A stretch of 61,694 nt of DNA from Caryophanon sp. (lineage in GTDB: Bacteria; Bacillota; Bacilli; Bacillales_A; Planococcaceae). How positions within the stretch are numbered: position 1 is the stretch's first letter; every line of letters begins with the position of its first letter. Position numbers and translations under genes: made by a program. Positions 50,042 to 60,900 of the stretch are shown here, one piece after another. The notes below the pieces were generated by a model. It was given only the letters and a program-made list of their open reading frames with translations, was not told where the DNA came from and did no database searches. Location: assembly GCA_018384745.1 (NCBI GenBank), contig JAHAYH010000128.1, forward strand, positions 1 to 61,694, read 5' to 3'.

Positions 50042-52449
50042 TGTTTGCACAAGTCATTGTGGACGTAGCGGCGTATCCCGTCGACCGTCCATTTGATTAC
50101 CGCATTCCACAAAAACTTGCGCACGTCATTGAAGTCGGCAGTCGCGTAAAAGTGCCGTTTGGGCCACGCAGCGTGCTCGGCTTCGTCGTCGGTATTGTCG
50201 ATGCTACGGACGTACCATCAAACAAAATTCGAAACGTTTCAGAAGTGCTCGATTTAGAGCCGGTCATCAATGCAGAGCTATTGCAGCTAGCAAAATGGCT
50301 CAAGCATGAAACGATTTGTTTTGAAATTGATGCGCTGCAGCTCATGATTCCATCTGCACTGCGCGCAAAGTATGAAAAGCGTGCGCATCTCGTGGCGCCG
50401 CATGCACAACTCGATGTGCGCCTACAAGCGATTTTTGGGGCAAAAGATTTTTGTGATGTGAAAGCATTTGAAAAAGCGGACGCCTTGCATGCATTAAAAG
50501 CAGCGGTAGCAAGTGGACACGTGCGCCTTGAAAACGTCGTCAAACAACAAGGAAAAGTAAAAACGGAGCGTTACGTGCAAATCGATGCGGACGCTTCGAA
50601 GCTTGCGCTCATTTATGATGATATTTCAAAGAAGGCGAAAAAGCAGCGCGAGCTTGTTGTATGGATGCAGCAGCATGTTGGGGAGACGTTCAAACCGGCT
50701 GTTATTTGTGAGGCGGTAAACGTTGGTGTTGGGGTGCTTCACAACATTATTGAACGCGGTGCAGCGGCATTTGTCGAACAGGAAGTGTACCGCGATCCAT
50801 TTACAAAGGACGTGCAAAAAAGCGTCAACTTACAGCTAACGGATGAGCAAGATTTAGCGCTATTAGCGATTCAAAAGAAGCTTGATGCAAACGAAGCGCA
50901 TACGTTTTTACTGCACGGTGTAACCGGTAGCGGGAAGACGGAAATTTATTTGCAAGCGATTGAACAAGTGCTAGCTGAAGGGAAGGAAGCGATTATGCTC
51001 GTGCCGGAAATTGCGCTTACGCCGCAAATGACGGAGCGTTTCCGATCGCGTTTTGGCGAGCAAGTAGCCGTTATGCACAGTGCGCTTTCAACCGGTGAAA
51101 AGTACGACGAATGGCGTAAAATTCAAAAGGGTGAAGTGAAAGTTGTCGTCGGTGCACGCTCAGCGATTTTTGTGCCATTTACAAATGTCGGACTCATTAT
51201 TTTAGATGAAGAGCACGAGTCGACGTATAAGCAAGAAGATGTGCCGCGTTATCATGCGCGCGATGTGGCAATTTGGCGCAGCCAGTATCATCGTTGTCCA
51301 GTCATTTTAGGCAGTGCGACACCTTCGCTTGATTCGTTTGCGCGGGCGAAAAAAGGTGTGTATACGCTGCTTACGTTGTCGCAACGTGCCAAACAACAAA
51401 GCTTGCCGACTGTGCACGTCGTCGATTTACGTGCAGAGCTTGCAAGCGGCAATCGCTCGATGTTTTCAAGCGTACTTGTCGAGGCGATGCGAAGCCGTTT
51501 AGCGCGTCGTGAACAAATCGTGTTATTTTTAAATCGACGTGGTTATTCAAGCTTTGTACTATGTAGAGATTGTGGAACTGTTGTACAATGTAAAAATTGC
51601 GATATTTCATTGACGTACCACCGTCACCAAGAAAACTTGAAATGTCATTATTGCGGCTATGAAGAACACGTGCCGCAGCAATGCCCGGAGTGCCAAAGTG
51701 AGCATATACGCTACTTTGGTACGGGTACGCAAAAAGTGGAAGAGGAAATTTATAAGCTGTTTCCTGAGGCGCGCGTGCTGCGAATGGATGTCGATACGAC
51801 GTCGAAAAAAGGGTCGCATGAGCAGCTGCTCGATGCGTTTGGCAATAAGGAAGCCGACATTTTACTCGGGACGCAAATGATCGCAAAAGGGCTCGATTTC
51901 CCAGACATTACGCTCGTTGGGGTATTAAGTGCCGATACGTCGCTTCATTTACCGGACTACCGCGCTGCGGAGAAGACGTTCCAGCTACTGACGCAAGTGA
52001 GCGGACGTGCAGGGCGTCACGACAAAGCGGGCGAAGTGGTGATTCAAACGTACACGCCGGAGCATTATGCGATCGAACTGGCAAAAGCACAAACGTACGC
52101 GCCATTTTACGAACATGAAATGAAGCAGCGTCGACGCTCAGGGCATCCGCCGTATTATTACATTGCACTTGTGCAGCTGTCGCATGAGGATGTGATGCAG
52201 ACGATTCGTTATGCGCAACAGACGGCGGATTGGCTGCGTCAACACTTACCACAAAGCGTTCATATTTTAGGACCGACCGCGTCTAGCATCGCTCGTCTCC
52301 AAAATAGATATCGCTACCAATGTTTGATAAAATATAAAATAGAACCGACGCTCATACCTGTAATGCATGCGCTCATTGCGATGTACCGCGCGGAGTGGAT
52401 GAAGCACGGCGTTCAATTAACGATCGATTTAGACCCAAGCATGATGTAA
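50041..52449 (+). CDS. priA: Primosomal replication-restart helicase PriA
   Basis: An 802-residue 3'-5' helicase that restarts stalled forks. It has an N-terminal 3'-DNA-binding domain, Walker A GVTGSGKTE (about 293-301), DEEH box (ILDEEHE), and zinc sites in the CRDCGTVVQCKNC and CHYCGYEEHVPQQCPEC stretches. QVSGRAGR is motif VI. Directly coupled to coaBC as in Bacillus. Confidence 0.97.
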   Translation: MFAQVIVDVAAYPVDRPFDYRIPQKLAHVIEVGSRVKVPFGPRSVLGFVVGIVDATDVPSNKIRNVSEVLDLEPVINAELLQLAKWLKHETICFEIDALQLMIPSALRAKYEKRAHLVAPHAQLDVRLQAIFGAKDFCDVKAFEKADALHALKAAVASGHVRLENVVKQQGKVKTERYVQIDADASKLALIYDDISKKAKKQRELVVWMQQHVGETFKPAVICEAVNVGVGVLHNIIERGAAAFVEQEVYRDPFTKDVQKSVNLQLTDEQDLALLAIQKKLDANEAHTFLLHGVTGSGKTEIYLQAIEQVLAEGKEAIMLVPEIALTPQMTERFRSRFGEQVAVMHSALSTGEKYDEWRKIQKGEVKVVVGARSAIFVPFTNVGLIILDEEHESTYKQEDVPRYHARDVAIWRSQYHRCPVILGSATPSLDSFARAKKGVYTLLTLSQRAKQQSLPTVHVVDLRAELASGNRSMFSSVLVEAMRSRLARREQIVLFLNRRGYSSFVLCRDCGTVVQCKNCDISLTYHRHQENLKCHYCGYEEHVPQQCPECQSEHIRYFGTGTQKVEEEIYKLFPEARVLRMDVDTTSKKGSHEQLLDAFGNKEADILLGTQMIAKGLDFPDITLVGVLSADTSLHLPDYRAAEKTFQLLTQVSGRAGRHDKAGEVVIQTYTPEHYAIELAKAQTYAPFYEHEMKQRRRSGHPPYYYIALVQLSHEDVMQTIRYAQQTADWLRQHLPQSVHILGPTASSIARLQNRYRYQCLIKYKIEPTLIPVMHALIAMYRAEWMKHGVQLTIDLDPSMM

Positions 52450-52487
52450 CATGCATGACAATTTGTATAAAGAAAGAGGAACTATAG

Positions 52488-52976
52488 ATGGCGATTAAAG
52501 AAGTAGTAAAAGCACCTGCAACAGTGCTATCAACAAAAACAAAAGAAGTGGACGTAATTGATGAATCGATCATTGCGTTATTAGATGATTTATATGACAC
52601 AATGGTTGAGCATGATGGTGTAGGCATTGCCGCACCACAAATTAACGTTGGCTTACGTGTAGCTATTGTCGAGCTTGGTGAAGATATTTTAGAAATGATC
52701 AACCCAATTGTCATCGAAACAAAAGGCGACATCGTTGAAGATATTGAAGGCTGCTTAAGCTTCCCGGACGTATTTGGCTTAGTAAAGCGCCCAACGTATG
52801 TGAAAATCGAAGCGGCAGACCGCGAAGGCCGCATTTATGAATTAGAAGCAGAAGATTTCGAAGCGCGTGCAATCATGCACGAAATCGATCACTTAGACGG
52901 CGTATTATTCGACTCAAAAATGACGCGTCGCTTAACAGAAGAAGAGCTAGAGCAGTTATACGCTGAGGAGGAATAG
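52488..52976 (+). CDS. def: Peptide deformylase
   Basis: A 162-residue metallo-enzyme removing the N-formyl group from nascent proteins. Its three motifs are GVGIAAPQI, EGCLSFPD (Cys ligand; usually EGCLSVP) and HEIDHLDG (His ligands and catalytic Glu). AAGAGGAA precedes the ATG. Followed by fmt after 3 nt. Confidence 0.97.
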   Translation: MAIKEVVKAPATVLSTKTKEVDVIDESIIALLDDLYDTMVEHDGVGIAAPQINVGLRVAIVELGEDILEMINPIVIETKGDIVEDIEGCLSFPDVFGLVKRPTYVKIEAADREGRIYELEAEDFEARAIMHEIDHLDGVLFDSKMTRRLTEEELEQLYAEEE

Positions 52977-52979
52977 TTC

Positions 52980-53912
52980 GTGAACATCGTATTTATGGGA
53001 ACACCTGCTTTTTCAGCACCAATTTTACGTATGCTGCATGAAGAAGGGCATAACATTTTAGCGGTTGTGACACAGCCGGACCGTCCAGTGGGGCGCAAAA
53101 AAGTATTAACGCCAACGCCGGTAAAAGAAGAAGCACTTGCGTTAGGCTTACCTGTTTTACAGCCAGAAAAGCTGCGCGGCTCAGATGAAATGGCACAAAT
53201 TATAGCGTTAAACGCGGATTTAATTGTAACAGCGGCATTTGGTCAAATTTTACCAAAAGACATCCTTGATGCACCGCGTTTAGGCTGCGTCAACGTGCAC
53301 GCATCGCTATTGCCGAAATACCGCGGCGGTGCACCGATTCACCAAGCGATTATTGACGGTGAGGCACAAACAGGTGTCACAATTATGTACATGGCAGAAA
53401 AATTAGATGCCGGTAACATTATTTCACAGCGTGCGATTGCGATTGAAGAAACGGATCATACAGGTAGCATGTTTGAGAAGTTAAGCAACGTTGGGCGCGA
53501 TTTATTAAAAGAAACATTACCAGCAATTGAAGCCGGCACAAATGCGTCGATCGTTCAAGATGAGTCGCTTGTGACATATGCGCGCAACATTTCACGCGAA
53601 CAAGAGCGCATCAATTGGACAAATTGTGCACGTGATGTGTACAACCAAGTGCGCGGTTTACACCCGTGGCCAGTGGCGTATACAACGCTTGAAGGCACAA
53701 ACGTGAAAATTTGGTGGGCGCAAGTTGGTGGCGATACGACGGCAGCACCAGGAACGGTTGTGGATATTCAAAAGGACAAGTTCGGCGTTGCAACAGGCGA
53801 TGGCGTGTTATACATTACAGACTTACAGCCAGCAGGAAAAAAACGTATGAGTGCAACGGATTATTTACGCGGGACAGGGTCTAAATTACAGATTGGGGAC
53901 CGCTTTGAATGA
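52980..53912 (+). CDS. fmt: Methionyl-tRNA formyltransferase
   Basis: A 310-residue enzyme formylating initiator Met-t[28 protein letters not shown] and [14 protein letters not shown] give the formyltransferase core, with a C-terminal OB-like domain. The GTG at 52980 follows GAGGAGGAA. It overlaps rsmB by 4 nt. Confidence 0.97.
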   Translation: MNIVFMGTPAFSAPILRMLHEEGHNILAVVTQPDRPVGRKKVLTPTPVKEEALALGLPVLQPEKLRGSDEMAQIIALNADLIVTAAFGQILPKDILDAPRLGCVNVHASLLPKYRGGAPIHQAIIDGEAQTGVTIMYMAEKLDAGNIISQRAIAIEETDHTGSMFEKLSNVGRDLLKETLPAIEAGTNASIVQDESLVTYARNISREQERINWTNCARDVYNQVRGLHPWPVAYTTLEGTNVKIWWAQVGGDTTAAPGTVVDIQKDKFGVATGDGVLYITDLQPAGKKRMSATDYLRGTGSKLQIGDRFE

Positions 53913-55270
53913 CGAACAAAAAGAAAAAAGAATTCATTTGGGACGGCAATGTGCGCGATGCGGCGTTAACGATTTTATTAACGGTTGATAAAAGCCAAGC
54001 GTACAGCAATCTTCTTCTCAATGACACGATTGAAAAATACAACATTAAAGATGCAAAAGACCGTGGATTATTAACGGAATTAACGTATGGAACATTGCAG
54101 TACAAATATACGTTAGATTATTACTTAGAGCCGTTCATTCGCGGGAAGGTCGATTTATGGGTGCGCTGGTTACTGCGCTTATCACTATATCAAATGCATT
54201 ATTTAACGCGCATTCCAGCACACGCTGCTGTCAATGAAGCGGTTGAAATTGCGAAGCGTCGCGGGCATAAAGGCATCGCTGCTACAGTGAATGGCATTTT
54301 ACGCAGCGTATTACGTGAAGGTGTGCGCAGCATGGAAGATATTACAAATGAAGTGGAGCGTTTAGCGATTGAAACGTCACATCCAGAGTGGCTCGTTGCA
54401 CGCTGGGTAGAGATGTACGGCTACGCGCAAGCAGGAGAGATGCTGCGCGAGAACAACATTCCACCGCTACAAACGATGCGTGTGAATACGACGCGTGTCA
54501 CAGTGGATGAAGCGCTGCAAATTTTAGAGCGCGAAGGTGTAAAAGCACGTCGCAGTGAGGTGTTACCGGAATGTATTCACTTAATGAGTGGTACAGCAGC
54601 ACGCACGTCACTCTTTAAAAAAGGCTTTGCAACGATCCAAGATGAAAGCTCGATGCTGCCGGCGACTGTGCTCGATCCGCAGCCAGGCGAACGCATTTAC
54701 GATATGTGTGCAGCACCTGGTGGGAAAACGACACACATCGCTGAAAAAATGAACAATGAAGGTAAAGTATTAGCGTCGGATTTACATGCGAAAAAATTAA
54801 ATTTAATCGATGAAAATGTGGCGCGCTTAGGGCTTGATATTGTCGAGGCCATTCCGTTAGATGGACGAAAATCAGCGGATTTACTTGGTGAAGCGAGCTT
54901 TGACCGCGTGTTAGTAGATGCACCTTGTTCAGGTTTAGGCGTCATGCGTCGTAAGCCGGACATTAAATATACAAAGCGCGAGGAAGATTTAGCGAATTTA
55001 CAAACGATTCAGCTTGCGCTACTGGATAACGCGGTACGTATTTTAAAGCCAGGTGGTCGTCTTGTATATTCAACATGCACCGTCGATCGCACGGAAAATG
55101 AAGGTACGGTACAGGCGTTTTTAGCGAAATATCCACAGATGGAAGCAGAACAAATGACGTTGCCGACAAGCTTAATGGACAAGCAACAAAACGGCATGCT
55201 ACAAGTATTCCCACAAGACTTCGGTAGTGACGGGTTTTTCGTAGCGTCGTTTCGTAAAAAAGGAGAATAA
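53909..55270 (+). CDS. rsmB: 16S rRNA (cytosine967-C5)-methyltransferase RsmB
   Basis: A 453-residue methyltransferase (Sun family) with an N-terminal NusB-like RNA-binding domain (about 10-145) and a SAM-dependent domain. [15 protein letters not shown] binds SAM, and the catalytic cysteines are in [15 protein letters not shown] and YSTCT. Translation is coupled to fmt by ATGA. Confidence 0.97.
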   Translation: MTNKKKKEFIWDGNVRDAALTILLTVDKSQAYSNLLLNDTIEKYNIKDAKDRGLLTELTYGTLQYKYTLDYYLEPFIRGKVDLWVRWLLRLSLYQMHYLTRIPAHAAVNEAVEIAKRRGHKGIAATVNGILRSVLREGVRSMEDITNEVERLAIETSHPEWLVARWVEMYGYAQAGEMLRENNIPPLQTMRVNTTRVTVDEALQILEREGVKARRSEVLPECIHLMSGTAARTSLFKKGFATIQDESSMLPATVLDPQPGERIYDMCAAPGGKTTHIAEKMNNEGKVLASDLHAKKLNLIDENVARLGLDIVEAIPLDGRKSADLLGEASFDRVLVDAPCSGLGVMRRKPDIKYTKREEDLANLQTIQLALLDNAVRILKPGGRLVYSTCTVDRTENEGTVQAFLAKYPQMEAEQMTLPTSLMDKQQNGMLQVFPQDFGSDGFFVASFRKKGE

Positions 55271-55273
55271 ACA

Positions 55274-56428
55274 GTGTTAGAAAAACAACATGAAGAAATG
55301 AAAGACCAAATCGAAGAGCGCATTCAAGATTTAGTCGTAGAATCAGCAGCAACGCGTCGTATGAAAAAGGAAAAGCCTCAGTTAAAAGAATCGATTTATT
55401 CGCTTCGTTTAGAAGAGTTACAAGCGTGGTTAGAGGCAAATGGCGAGAAGAAATTCCGCGCTGCCCAAGTGTTTGAGTGGTTATATGTGAAGCGTGTAAA
55501 ACAATATGACGACATGACAAACTTGCCAAAATCACTGCGCGATAAATTAGCGCAACACTTCCTATTAACAACGCTGTCAACAATTGTAAAGCAAGAGTCA
55601 AAGGATGGCACAATTAAGTTTTTATTCCAGCTGCAAGACGGCTATTCAATTGAGACGGTATTAATGCGTCACGATTACGGAAACTCGATCTGTGTGACGA
55701 CACAAGTTGGTTGCCGCATCGGATGTACGTTCTGTGCGTCAACACTTGGTGGCTTAAAACGTCACTTACTTGCGGGTGAGATCGTCGAGCAAGTGGTGAA
55801 AGTACAGCAAATTTTAGATGAAACAGAAGAGCGCGTATCATCAATCGTTATTATGGGTATTGGTGAACCGTTTGATAACTACGATGCGATGATGAACTTC
55901 TTAAAAATTATGAACCACGAAAAAGGATTGCATATCGGAGCGCGTCACATTACGGTATCGACATCTGGGATCGTGCCGAAAATTTATGAGTTTGCGGATG
56001 AAGAAATGCAAATTAACTTTGCGGTATCGCTGCATGCACCAAACCAAGAAGCGCGTCAAAAGCTTATGCCAATTGCGCGTGCGTACAAGTTAGAGGAACT
56101 GTTAGCCGCTGTAAAATATTACACGCAAAAAACAGGTCGCCGCGTCAGCTTCGAGTACGGCTTAATGTCGGGTGAAAACGATTCAGTTGAAGTGGCGAAC
56201 GAGTTAGCGGATTTAATTAAAGGCATTAAATGTCACGTCAACTTAATTCCGATTAACTACGTGCCAGAGCGCGATTATGTACGTACATCACGCAGCAGCA
56301 TCTTCGCGTTTGAAAAAGCGTTAAAAGCACGTGGTGTAAACGTAACGATTCGTCGTGAGCAAGGGGCGGACATCGCAGCAGCATGTGGACAATTACGTGC
56401 ACAAGAGCGCGAGGAAGAAACGAAGTAG
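55274..56428 (+). CDS. rlmN: Dual-specificity RNA methyltransferase RlmN
   Basis: A 384-residue radical SAM enzyme making 2-methyladenosine in 23S rRNA A2503 and tRNA A37. The cluster motif [10 protein letters not shown] (CxxxCxxC) is at about 147-156, and [10 protein letters not shown] and [15 protein letters not shown] are conserved. The N-terminus carries about 35 extra residues, charged and helix-forming, before the usual [10 protein letters not shown]. The GTG at 55274 has AAGGAG 8 nt upstream. An AACGQL segment near the end holds the catalytic Cys. Confidence 0.97.
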   Translation: MLEKQHEEMKDQIEERIQDLVVESAATRRMKKEKPQLKESIYSLRLEELQAWLEANGEKKFRAAQVFEWLYVKRVKQYDDMTNLPKSLRDKLAQHFLLTTLSTIVKQESKDGTIKFLFQLQDGYSIETVLMRHDYGNSICVTTQVGCRIGCTFCASTLGGLKRHLLAGEIVEQVVKVQQILDETEERVSSIVIMGIGEPFDNYDAMMNFLKIMNHEKGLHIGARHITVSTSGIVPKIYEFADEEMQINFAVSLHAPNQEARQKLMPIARAYKLEELLAAVKYYTQKTGRRVSFEYGLMSGENDSVEVANELADLIKGIKCHVNLIPINYVPERDYVRTSRSSIFAFEKALKARGVNVTIRREQGADIAAACGQLRAQEREEETK

Positions 56429-56438
56429 GTGAACTATT

Positions 56439-57176
56439 GTGAATTTCACAGTCGAATCAGATGTGGGCTTAAAACGAACGGTAAATGAAGACCGTGCGCA
56501 CGTATCGACGCGAGAGGACGGGCTGATGCTTGCGCTTCTTGCGGACGGTATGGGTGGTCATAATGCAGGAGAAGTTGCAAGTGACATGGCCATTACGTTA
56601 TTTGAACAGCATTTTTTACAAGCGGATGAGGAAGTGTTTGCAACGTTTGAGCAAAAGCAACAATGGCTGGCTGAAACTGTGAAGGCAATCAACACGCAAG
56701 TATATGACTATTCATTACTGCATGAGCAATGCACGGGCATGGGCACAACGTTAATTGCAGCACTTATCGACGATGAACATTTCACAATTTGTCATATTGG
56801 CGATAGTCGCGTGTACACGTTTACAGAAACTGCTGTCGAACAAATTACGCGCGACCATTCCTATGTAAATGTACTCGTAGACCACGGTGAAATTAGCGAG
56901 GAGGAAGCGCAAACGCATCCAAGACGCCATGTCATCACAAAAGCAATCGGTACAGATCGAAAAGTTGAGCCGACATTTTATGCGTTTCAAGCACAGAAAC
57001 ATATGTATATTTTATTGTGCTCGGACGGCTTAAGCGACAAATGCAGCATCGAGGAAATGCAGGCCATTTTAGTGCGCGATGATTCGCTCACACAGCAAGG
57101 CCGAATGCTCGTACAGCTCGCAAATGATAGCGGGGGCGATGATAATATTTCGCTCGTGCTACTTTATAATAGTTAG
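56439..57176 (+). CDS. stp: PP2C-family protein phosphatase (Stp/PrpC)
   Basis: A 245-residue Mn-dependent Ser/Thr phosphatase that opposes the adjacent kinase PrkC. Metal ligands are in VNEDRAHV, LADGMGGHNAGEVAS, SDGLSD and GGDDNIS; HIGDSRVY and DHSYVN are family motifs. The GTG start at 56439 has a weak TAGGTGAAC site. It precedes prkC by 12 nt. Confidence 0.96.
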   Translation: MNFTVESDVGLKRTVNEDRAHVSTREDGLMLALLADGMGGHNAGEVASDMAITLFEQHFLQADEEVFATFEQKQQWLAETVKAINTQVYDYSLLHEQCTGMGTTLIAALIDDEHFTICHIGDSRVYTFTETAVEQITRDHSYVNVLVDHGEISEEEAQTHPRRHVITKAIGTDRKVEPTFYAFQAQKHMYILLCSDGLSDKCSIEEMQAILVRDDSLTQQGRMLVQLANDSGGDDNISLVLLYNS

Positions 57177-57188
57177 GAGGTGTAAGGT

Positions 57189-59270
57189 ATGTTAGAAGGA
57201 AGACGTATTAGTGATCGCTATAAAGTGTTGCATTTGATCGGCGGTGGCGGCATGAGTCATGTGTATTTAGCACATGATATGATTTTAGACCGCGAAGTCG
57301 CCATTAAAGTGCTGCGCTATGATTTTAAAAATGAAGAGGAACTTTTGCGTCGTTTTCAGCGTGAAGCGCTATCCGTAACGAGCCTTGCACATCTAAATAT
57401 TGTAGGGATTTACGATGTCGGGCAAGATGAAGATATTCACTATATTGTCATGGAATATGTCGAAGGACAAACGTTAAAGGAATACATACAGCAGCGCTCA
57501 CCGATTCCTGTGCAGCGCGCCGTTGACATTATGTTAAGCTTGACGAATGCCATTAGCCATGCGCATGATAATCATTTAATACACCGAGACATTAAGCCAC
57601 AAAATGTGTTAATGACGACAGACGGTGAAGTGAAAGTAACGGACTTTGGGATTGCTGTCACGCTCAACGCAACGGCGTATACGCAAACAAATTCGGTGCT
57701 TGGAACGGTGCACTATTTATCACCAGAGCAAGCGCGCGGTGGCATGGCAACGAAAAAATCCGATATTTACGCGCTCGGTGTTGTGTTGTATGAACTGTTA
57801 ACTGGGGAGCTACCGTTTTACGGAGAATCGCCCGTTGCCATTGCACTGAAACATTTGCAGGAAGATACCCCTTCTGTGCGTGAAAAATATAGCTACATCC
57901 CGCAAAGCGTCGAAAATGTCGTGTTAAAAGCAACGGCAAAAGACCCGCTGCATCGCTACAATAGCGTCGAAGAAATGGAGCAAGATTTACGGACCGTGTT
58001 CAGCCCAGAGCGACTGCGCGAAACGAAGTTTGAGCTGCCAATTGATGACGATGCGACAAAAGCGATGCCGGTCATTAAACCGGTTTTTCCAAAGGTGGAT
58101 GACCCGCCGACAAAGCGCGTAGCAGCCGTGCCGATTGAAGAGGACGATGACGATGAGGATGTGCTCGTTGTGCCGCCTAAAAAGAACGTTGAACGCAGTC
58201 GAGATGAGCAAGAGCCACCTGCTGTTAAAACGAAAAAATCACGCAGTCCAATGGTCGTTGGAATTGTGATTGGTTGCTTAGCGCTGCTGGCATTATTAGC
58301 ATTTTTAGTGCCATCGTTAATGAAGCCTGAAAAAGTAACGGTGCCAAATGTTGTCGAGTTACCACTTGAAGAAGCGATCGAACAGCTCGAACAACAAGGC
58401 TTTATGATTGGCGATGAGCGCGAGCGTACATCCGATACAGTGAAAGAAGGACATGTCATTGAAACGTCGCCAGCTGCTGGTAAGGAAGTGGATGAAGAGA
58501 GCGAAATTGATTTAGTGGTTAGCACCGGTGTTGAAAAAACAAGTGTCGCGAATTACGTAGGTCAAAACGTCGATCAAGTGATGAATATTTTAAAAGACCG
58601 TAGCTATAGCGGTGTAAGTGTCAACGAAGAATATTCAAATGAGCGTGAAGGAACGATCTTAGCGCAATCGCCGGTAGCAGGAGAGCAAGTCATTGAAAGC
58701 GAAACGCGTTTAACGCTCACGGTTAGTAAAGGAAGCAACACCGCACGCGTTGCGAATTTAGCTGGTTATGGACAAAGTGCATTAGAAGAATATGCACGTT
58801 CATCGGGCTTTAATATTAATGTCGCGCGCGAGGAGCATTCCGATACGGTCGAAAAAGGCGACGTCATTTCACAAACACCATCTGCGGGCTCATCGCTCGA
58901 AGTGGGTAGTACGATTAATGTCGTGCGCTCAAAAGGACCGGAAGAAAAAGCAGCGAAAACATTTGTGCAAGTCATTTCCATTCCGTATGAAGTTGTAGAA
59001 ACGGAGCCGGAAGAGGAAGAAGTGACCGAAGAAGGTAGCGAGGAAGAAGTGGAAGAAACGACGGACACACCCGCTGTCCCACAAAAAATTCGCATTTATG
59101 TGCAAGATCGCGTTAATACGATGGCAAAACCGATTGAGGAATTTGACATTACAGAAACAACGTCGCACCGCATTCGCCTTGAAGTAGAAGAAGGCACAGA
59201 AGCAACGTATCGCGTATTGCGTGATAACGAAGTGATCATTGAAGAAACGGTGTCGTACGACGATTTATAA
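57189..59270 (+). CDS. prkC: PASTA-domain Ser/Thr protein kinase PrkC
   Basis: A 693-residue membrane kinase sensing muropeptides or lipid II. The Hanks kinase domain (about 10-265) has GGGGMSHVYLA, HRDIKPQNVL and DFGIAV. A variable acidic and basic juxtamembrane stretch leads to a membrane helix (about 354-375). Three PASTA domains follow (about 380-445, 446-513 and 514-580). The end (about 585-693) has a Glu-rich segment and a beta-rich domain. AGGAGGTG precedes the ATG. It forms one unit with stp. Confidence 0.96.
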   Translation: MLEGRRISDRYKVLHLIGGGGMSHVYLAHDMILDREVAIKVLRYDFKNEEELLRRFQREALSVTSLAHLNIVGIYDVGQDEDIHYIVMEYVEGQTLKEYIQQRSPIPVQRAVDIMLSLTNAISHAHDNHLIHRDIKPQNVLMTTDGEVKVTDFGIAVTLNATAYTQTNSVLGTVHYLSPEQARGGMATKKSDIYALGVVLYELLTGELPFYGESPVAIALKHLQEDTPSVREKYSYIPQSVENVVLKATAKDPLHRYNSVEEMEQDLRTVFSPERLRETKFELPIDDDATKAMPVIKPVFPKVDDPPTKRVAAVPIEEDDDDEDVLVVPPKKNVERSRDEQEPPAVKTKKSRSPMVVGIVIGCLALLALLAFLVPSLMKPEKVTVPNVVELPLEEAIEQLEQQGFMIGDERERTSDTVKEGHVIETSPAAGKEVDEESEIDLVVSTGVEKTSVANYVGQNVDQVMNILKDRSYSGVSVNEEYSNEREGTILAQSPVAGEQVIESETRLTLTVSKGSNTARVANLAGYGQSALEEYARSSGFNINVAREEHSDTVEKGDVISQTPSAGSSLEVGSTINVVRSKGPEEKAAKTFVQVISIPYEVVETEPEEEEVTEEGSEEEVEETTDTPAVPQKIRIYVQDRVNTMAKPIEEFDITETTSHRIRLEVEEGTEATYRVLRDNEVIIEETVSYDDL

Positions 59271-59276
59271 ACAAAC

Positions 59277-59317
59277 ACATGAAGCCGGCGCTAATACAAG
59301 CGTCCGGCATTTCATGT
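59277..59317 (+). other. Hairpin without T tract between prkC and rsgA
   Basis: An imperfect long stem (59277-59292 with 59299-59317) with two small bulges, and no T run. It may mark a processing point or a weak pause rather than a terminator. Confidence 0.5.
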
Positions 59318-59347
59318 ACATACAGCTATTTTAGAAAGGATGATTCA

Positions 59348-60232
59348 ATGGCAACAGGCCAAATTCGTAAAGCTTTAAGCGGCTATTACTACGTAGAAAA
59401 AGATGGACAACTTATTCAATGTCGAGGACGCGGTGTATTTCGTAATCGCGGCGAGTCACCGCTTGTTGGTGATTTCGTCGAATATACGGTCGAGACAGCT
59501 GGTTCAGACGGTACGATTCAAAAAATTTTCCCGCGCGACAACGAGCTTGTGCGACCACCGATTGCCAATGTCGATCAAGCAATTTTAGTGTTCTCTGTAA
59601 AGGAGCCAAACTTTAATACAATCTTATTAGACCGCTTTTTAGTCGTCTTAGAATCGTTCCACATTCAACCGATTATTTGCTTAACTAAAATGGACTTATT
59701 AACAGCAAACGAGCGTGAGGAATTACAACCGTATATTGAAGATTACAAAAAAATCGGCTATGATGTCATCGAGACATTTATTGATGATGCATCGCTATTT
59801 GCACGCATCGAGCCAATGTTAGCAAATAAAACGACGGTACTTGCTGGTCAATCGGGCGTTGGGAAATCGACGTTACTGAACACGTTATTGCCACAGCTGG
59901 CGCTAAAAACAGGCGTTATTTCACAGCACTTAGGGCGCGGGAAGCATACGACGCGTCACGTGGAGCTGATGGAAGTGGCAGGGGGCTTACTTGCGGATAC
60001 ACCAGGGTTTAGTTCGTTTGACTTTGATACGATTGAGCGCGAAGAGTTAACGCGCTGCTTCCCAGAGCTTGCAGAAGCAGCAGAGCGTTGTAAATTCCGT
60101 GGCTGCTTGCATGTAAAGGAACCAAAGTGTGCCGTGAAAGACGATGTGGAAGCAGGCGACATTCGCACGTATCGTTATGAGCATTATTTGCAGTTTTTAC
60201 AAGAAATTATGGATCGAAAGCCGAGGTACTAA
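59348..60232 (+). CDS. rsgA: Small ribosomal subunit biogenesis GTPase RsgA
   Basis: A 294-residue circularly permuted GTPase (CpgA/YloQ) acting late in 30S assembly. It has an N-terminal OB fold, then G4 (LTKMDLL), G1 (GQSGVGKSTLLN, about 166-177) and G3 (DTPGFSSFD), and a C-terminal zinc site (CKFRGCLHVKEPKCAVK, residues Cys, Cys, His, Cys). The ATG at 59348 follows AAAGGATG; an in-frame upstream ATG at 59279 lies in the preceding hairpin. Confidence 0.97.
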   Translation: MATGQIRKALSGYYYVEKDGQLIQCRGRGVFRNRGESPLVGDFVEYTVETAGSDGTIQKIFPRDNELVRPPIANVDQAILVFSVKEPNFNTILLDRFLVVLESFHIQPIICLTKMDLLTANEREELQPYIEDYKKIGYDVIETFIDDASLFARIEPMLANKTTVLAGQSGVGKSTLLNTLLPQLALKTGVISQHLGRGKHTTRHVELMEVAGGLLADTPGFSSFDFDTIEREELTRCFPELAEAAERCKFRGCLHVKEPKCAVKDDVEAGDIRTYRYEHYLQFLQEIMDRKPRY

Positions 60233-60234
60233 TG

Positions 60235-60900
60235 ATGATTAAAATTGCACCATCTATTTTAGCCGCAGATTTTGCGAAGCTTGGAGAAGAAGTAAAGGAA
60301 GTAGAAGCAGCAGGCGCTGAGCTGATTCACGTTGATGTCATGGACGGCCATTTCGTACCAAACATTTCGTTTGGATCACTTGTCATGGATGCGATTCGTC
60401 CGCATACGAGCTTACCATTAGATGTACATTTAATGATTGAAAATCCAGACCAATATATCGAGCAATTCGCAAAAGCGGGCGCTGCGTATATTACGGTACA
60501 TGTAGAGGCGTGCCGACATTTACACCGCACGATTCAATTAATTCGTTCATACGGCGTGAAGCCAGGCGTTGTGTTAAACCCACATACACCGATTGAAACG
60601 ATTCAGCACGTGTTAGAAGATATCGACATGGTGTTATTCATGACCGTGAACCCAGGCTTTGGTGGACAAAAATTCATCGACAGCGTTGTACCAAAAATTG
60701 AAGCGTTATCAACGATTATAAAAGAACGTAACTTAAACATCGATATTGAAATCGATGGCGGCATTACGGCAGAAACAATCATTCCTTGTGCAAAAGCAGG
60801 GGCAAACATTTTCGTTGCTGGTTCGGCTATTTTCGGCAAAGAAGACCGTCATGCGGCATTACAAGCAATTAAGCAAGCAGGAGAAGCGGCAATTTCTTGA
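60235..60900 (+). CDS. rpe: Ribulose-phosphate 3-epimerase
   Basis: A 221-residue TIM-barrel enzyme of the pentose phosphate pathway. APSILAADFAKLG, HVDVMDGHFVPN, DVHLMIENP, VNPGFGGQKF and EIDGGI are diagnostic, including the metal-binding His and Asp residues. The ATG at 60235 has GAGG 8 nt upstream; an ATG at 60232, overlapping the rsgA stop, is equally possible. It overlaps thiN by 4 nt. Confidence 0.97.
   Translation: MIKIAPSILAADFAKLGEEVKEVEAAGAELIHVDVMDGHFVPNISFGSLVMDAIRPHTSLPLDVHLMIENPDQYIEQFAKAGAAYITVHVEACRHLHRTIQLIRSYGVKPGVVLNPHTPIETIQHVLEDIDMVLFMTVNPGFGGQKFIDSVVPKIEALSTIIKERNLNIDIEIDGGITAETIIPCAKAGANIFVAGSAIFGKEDRHAALQAIKQAGEAAIS

Noticed and set aside
54963-55613. A 216-codon minus-strand frame across the rsmB-rlmN junction
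   Set aside because: It is antisense to two clearly recognised genes and has no start signal.
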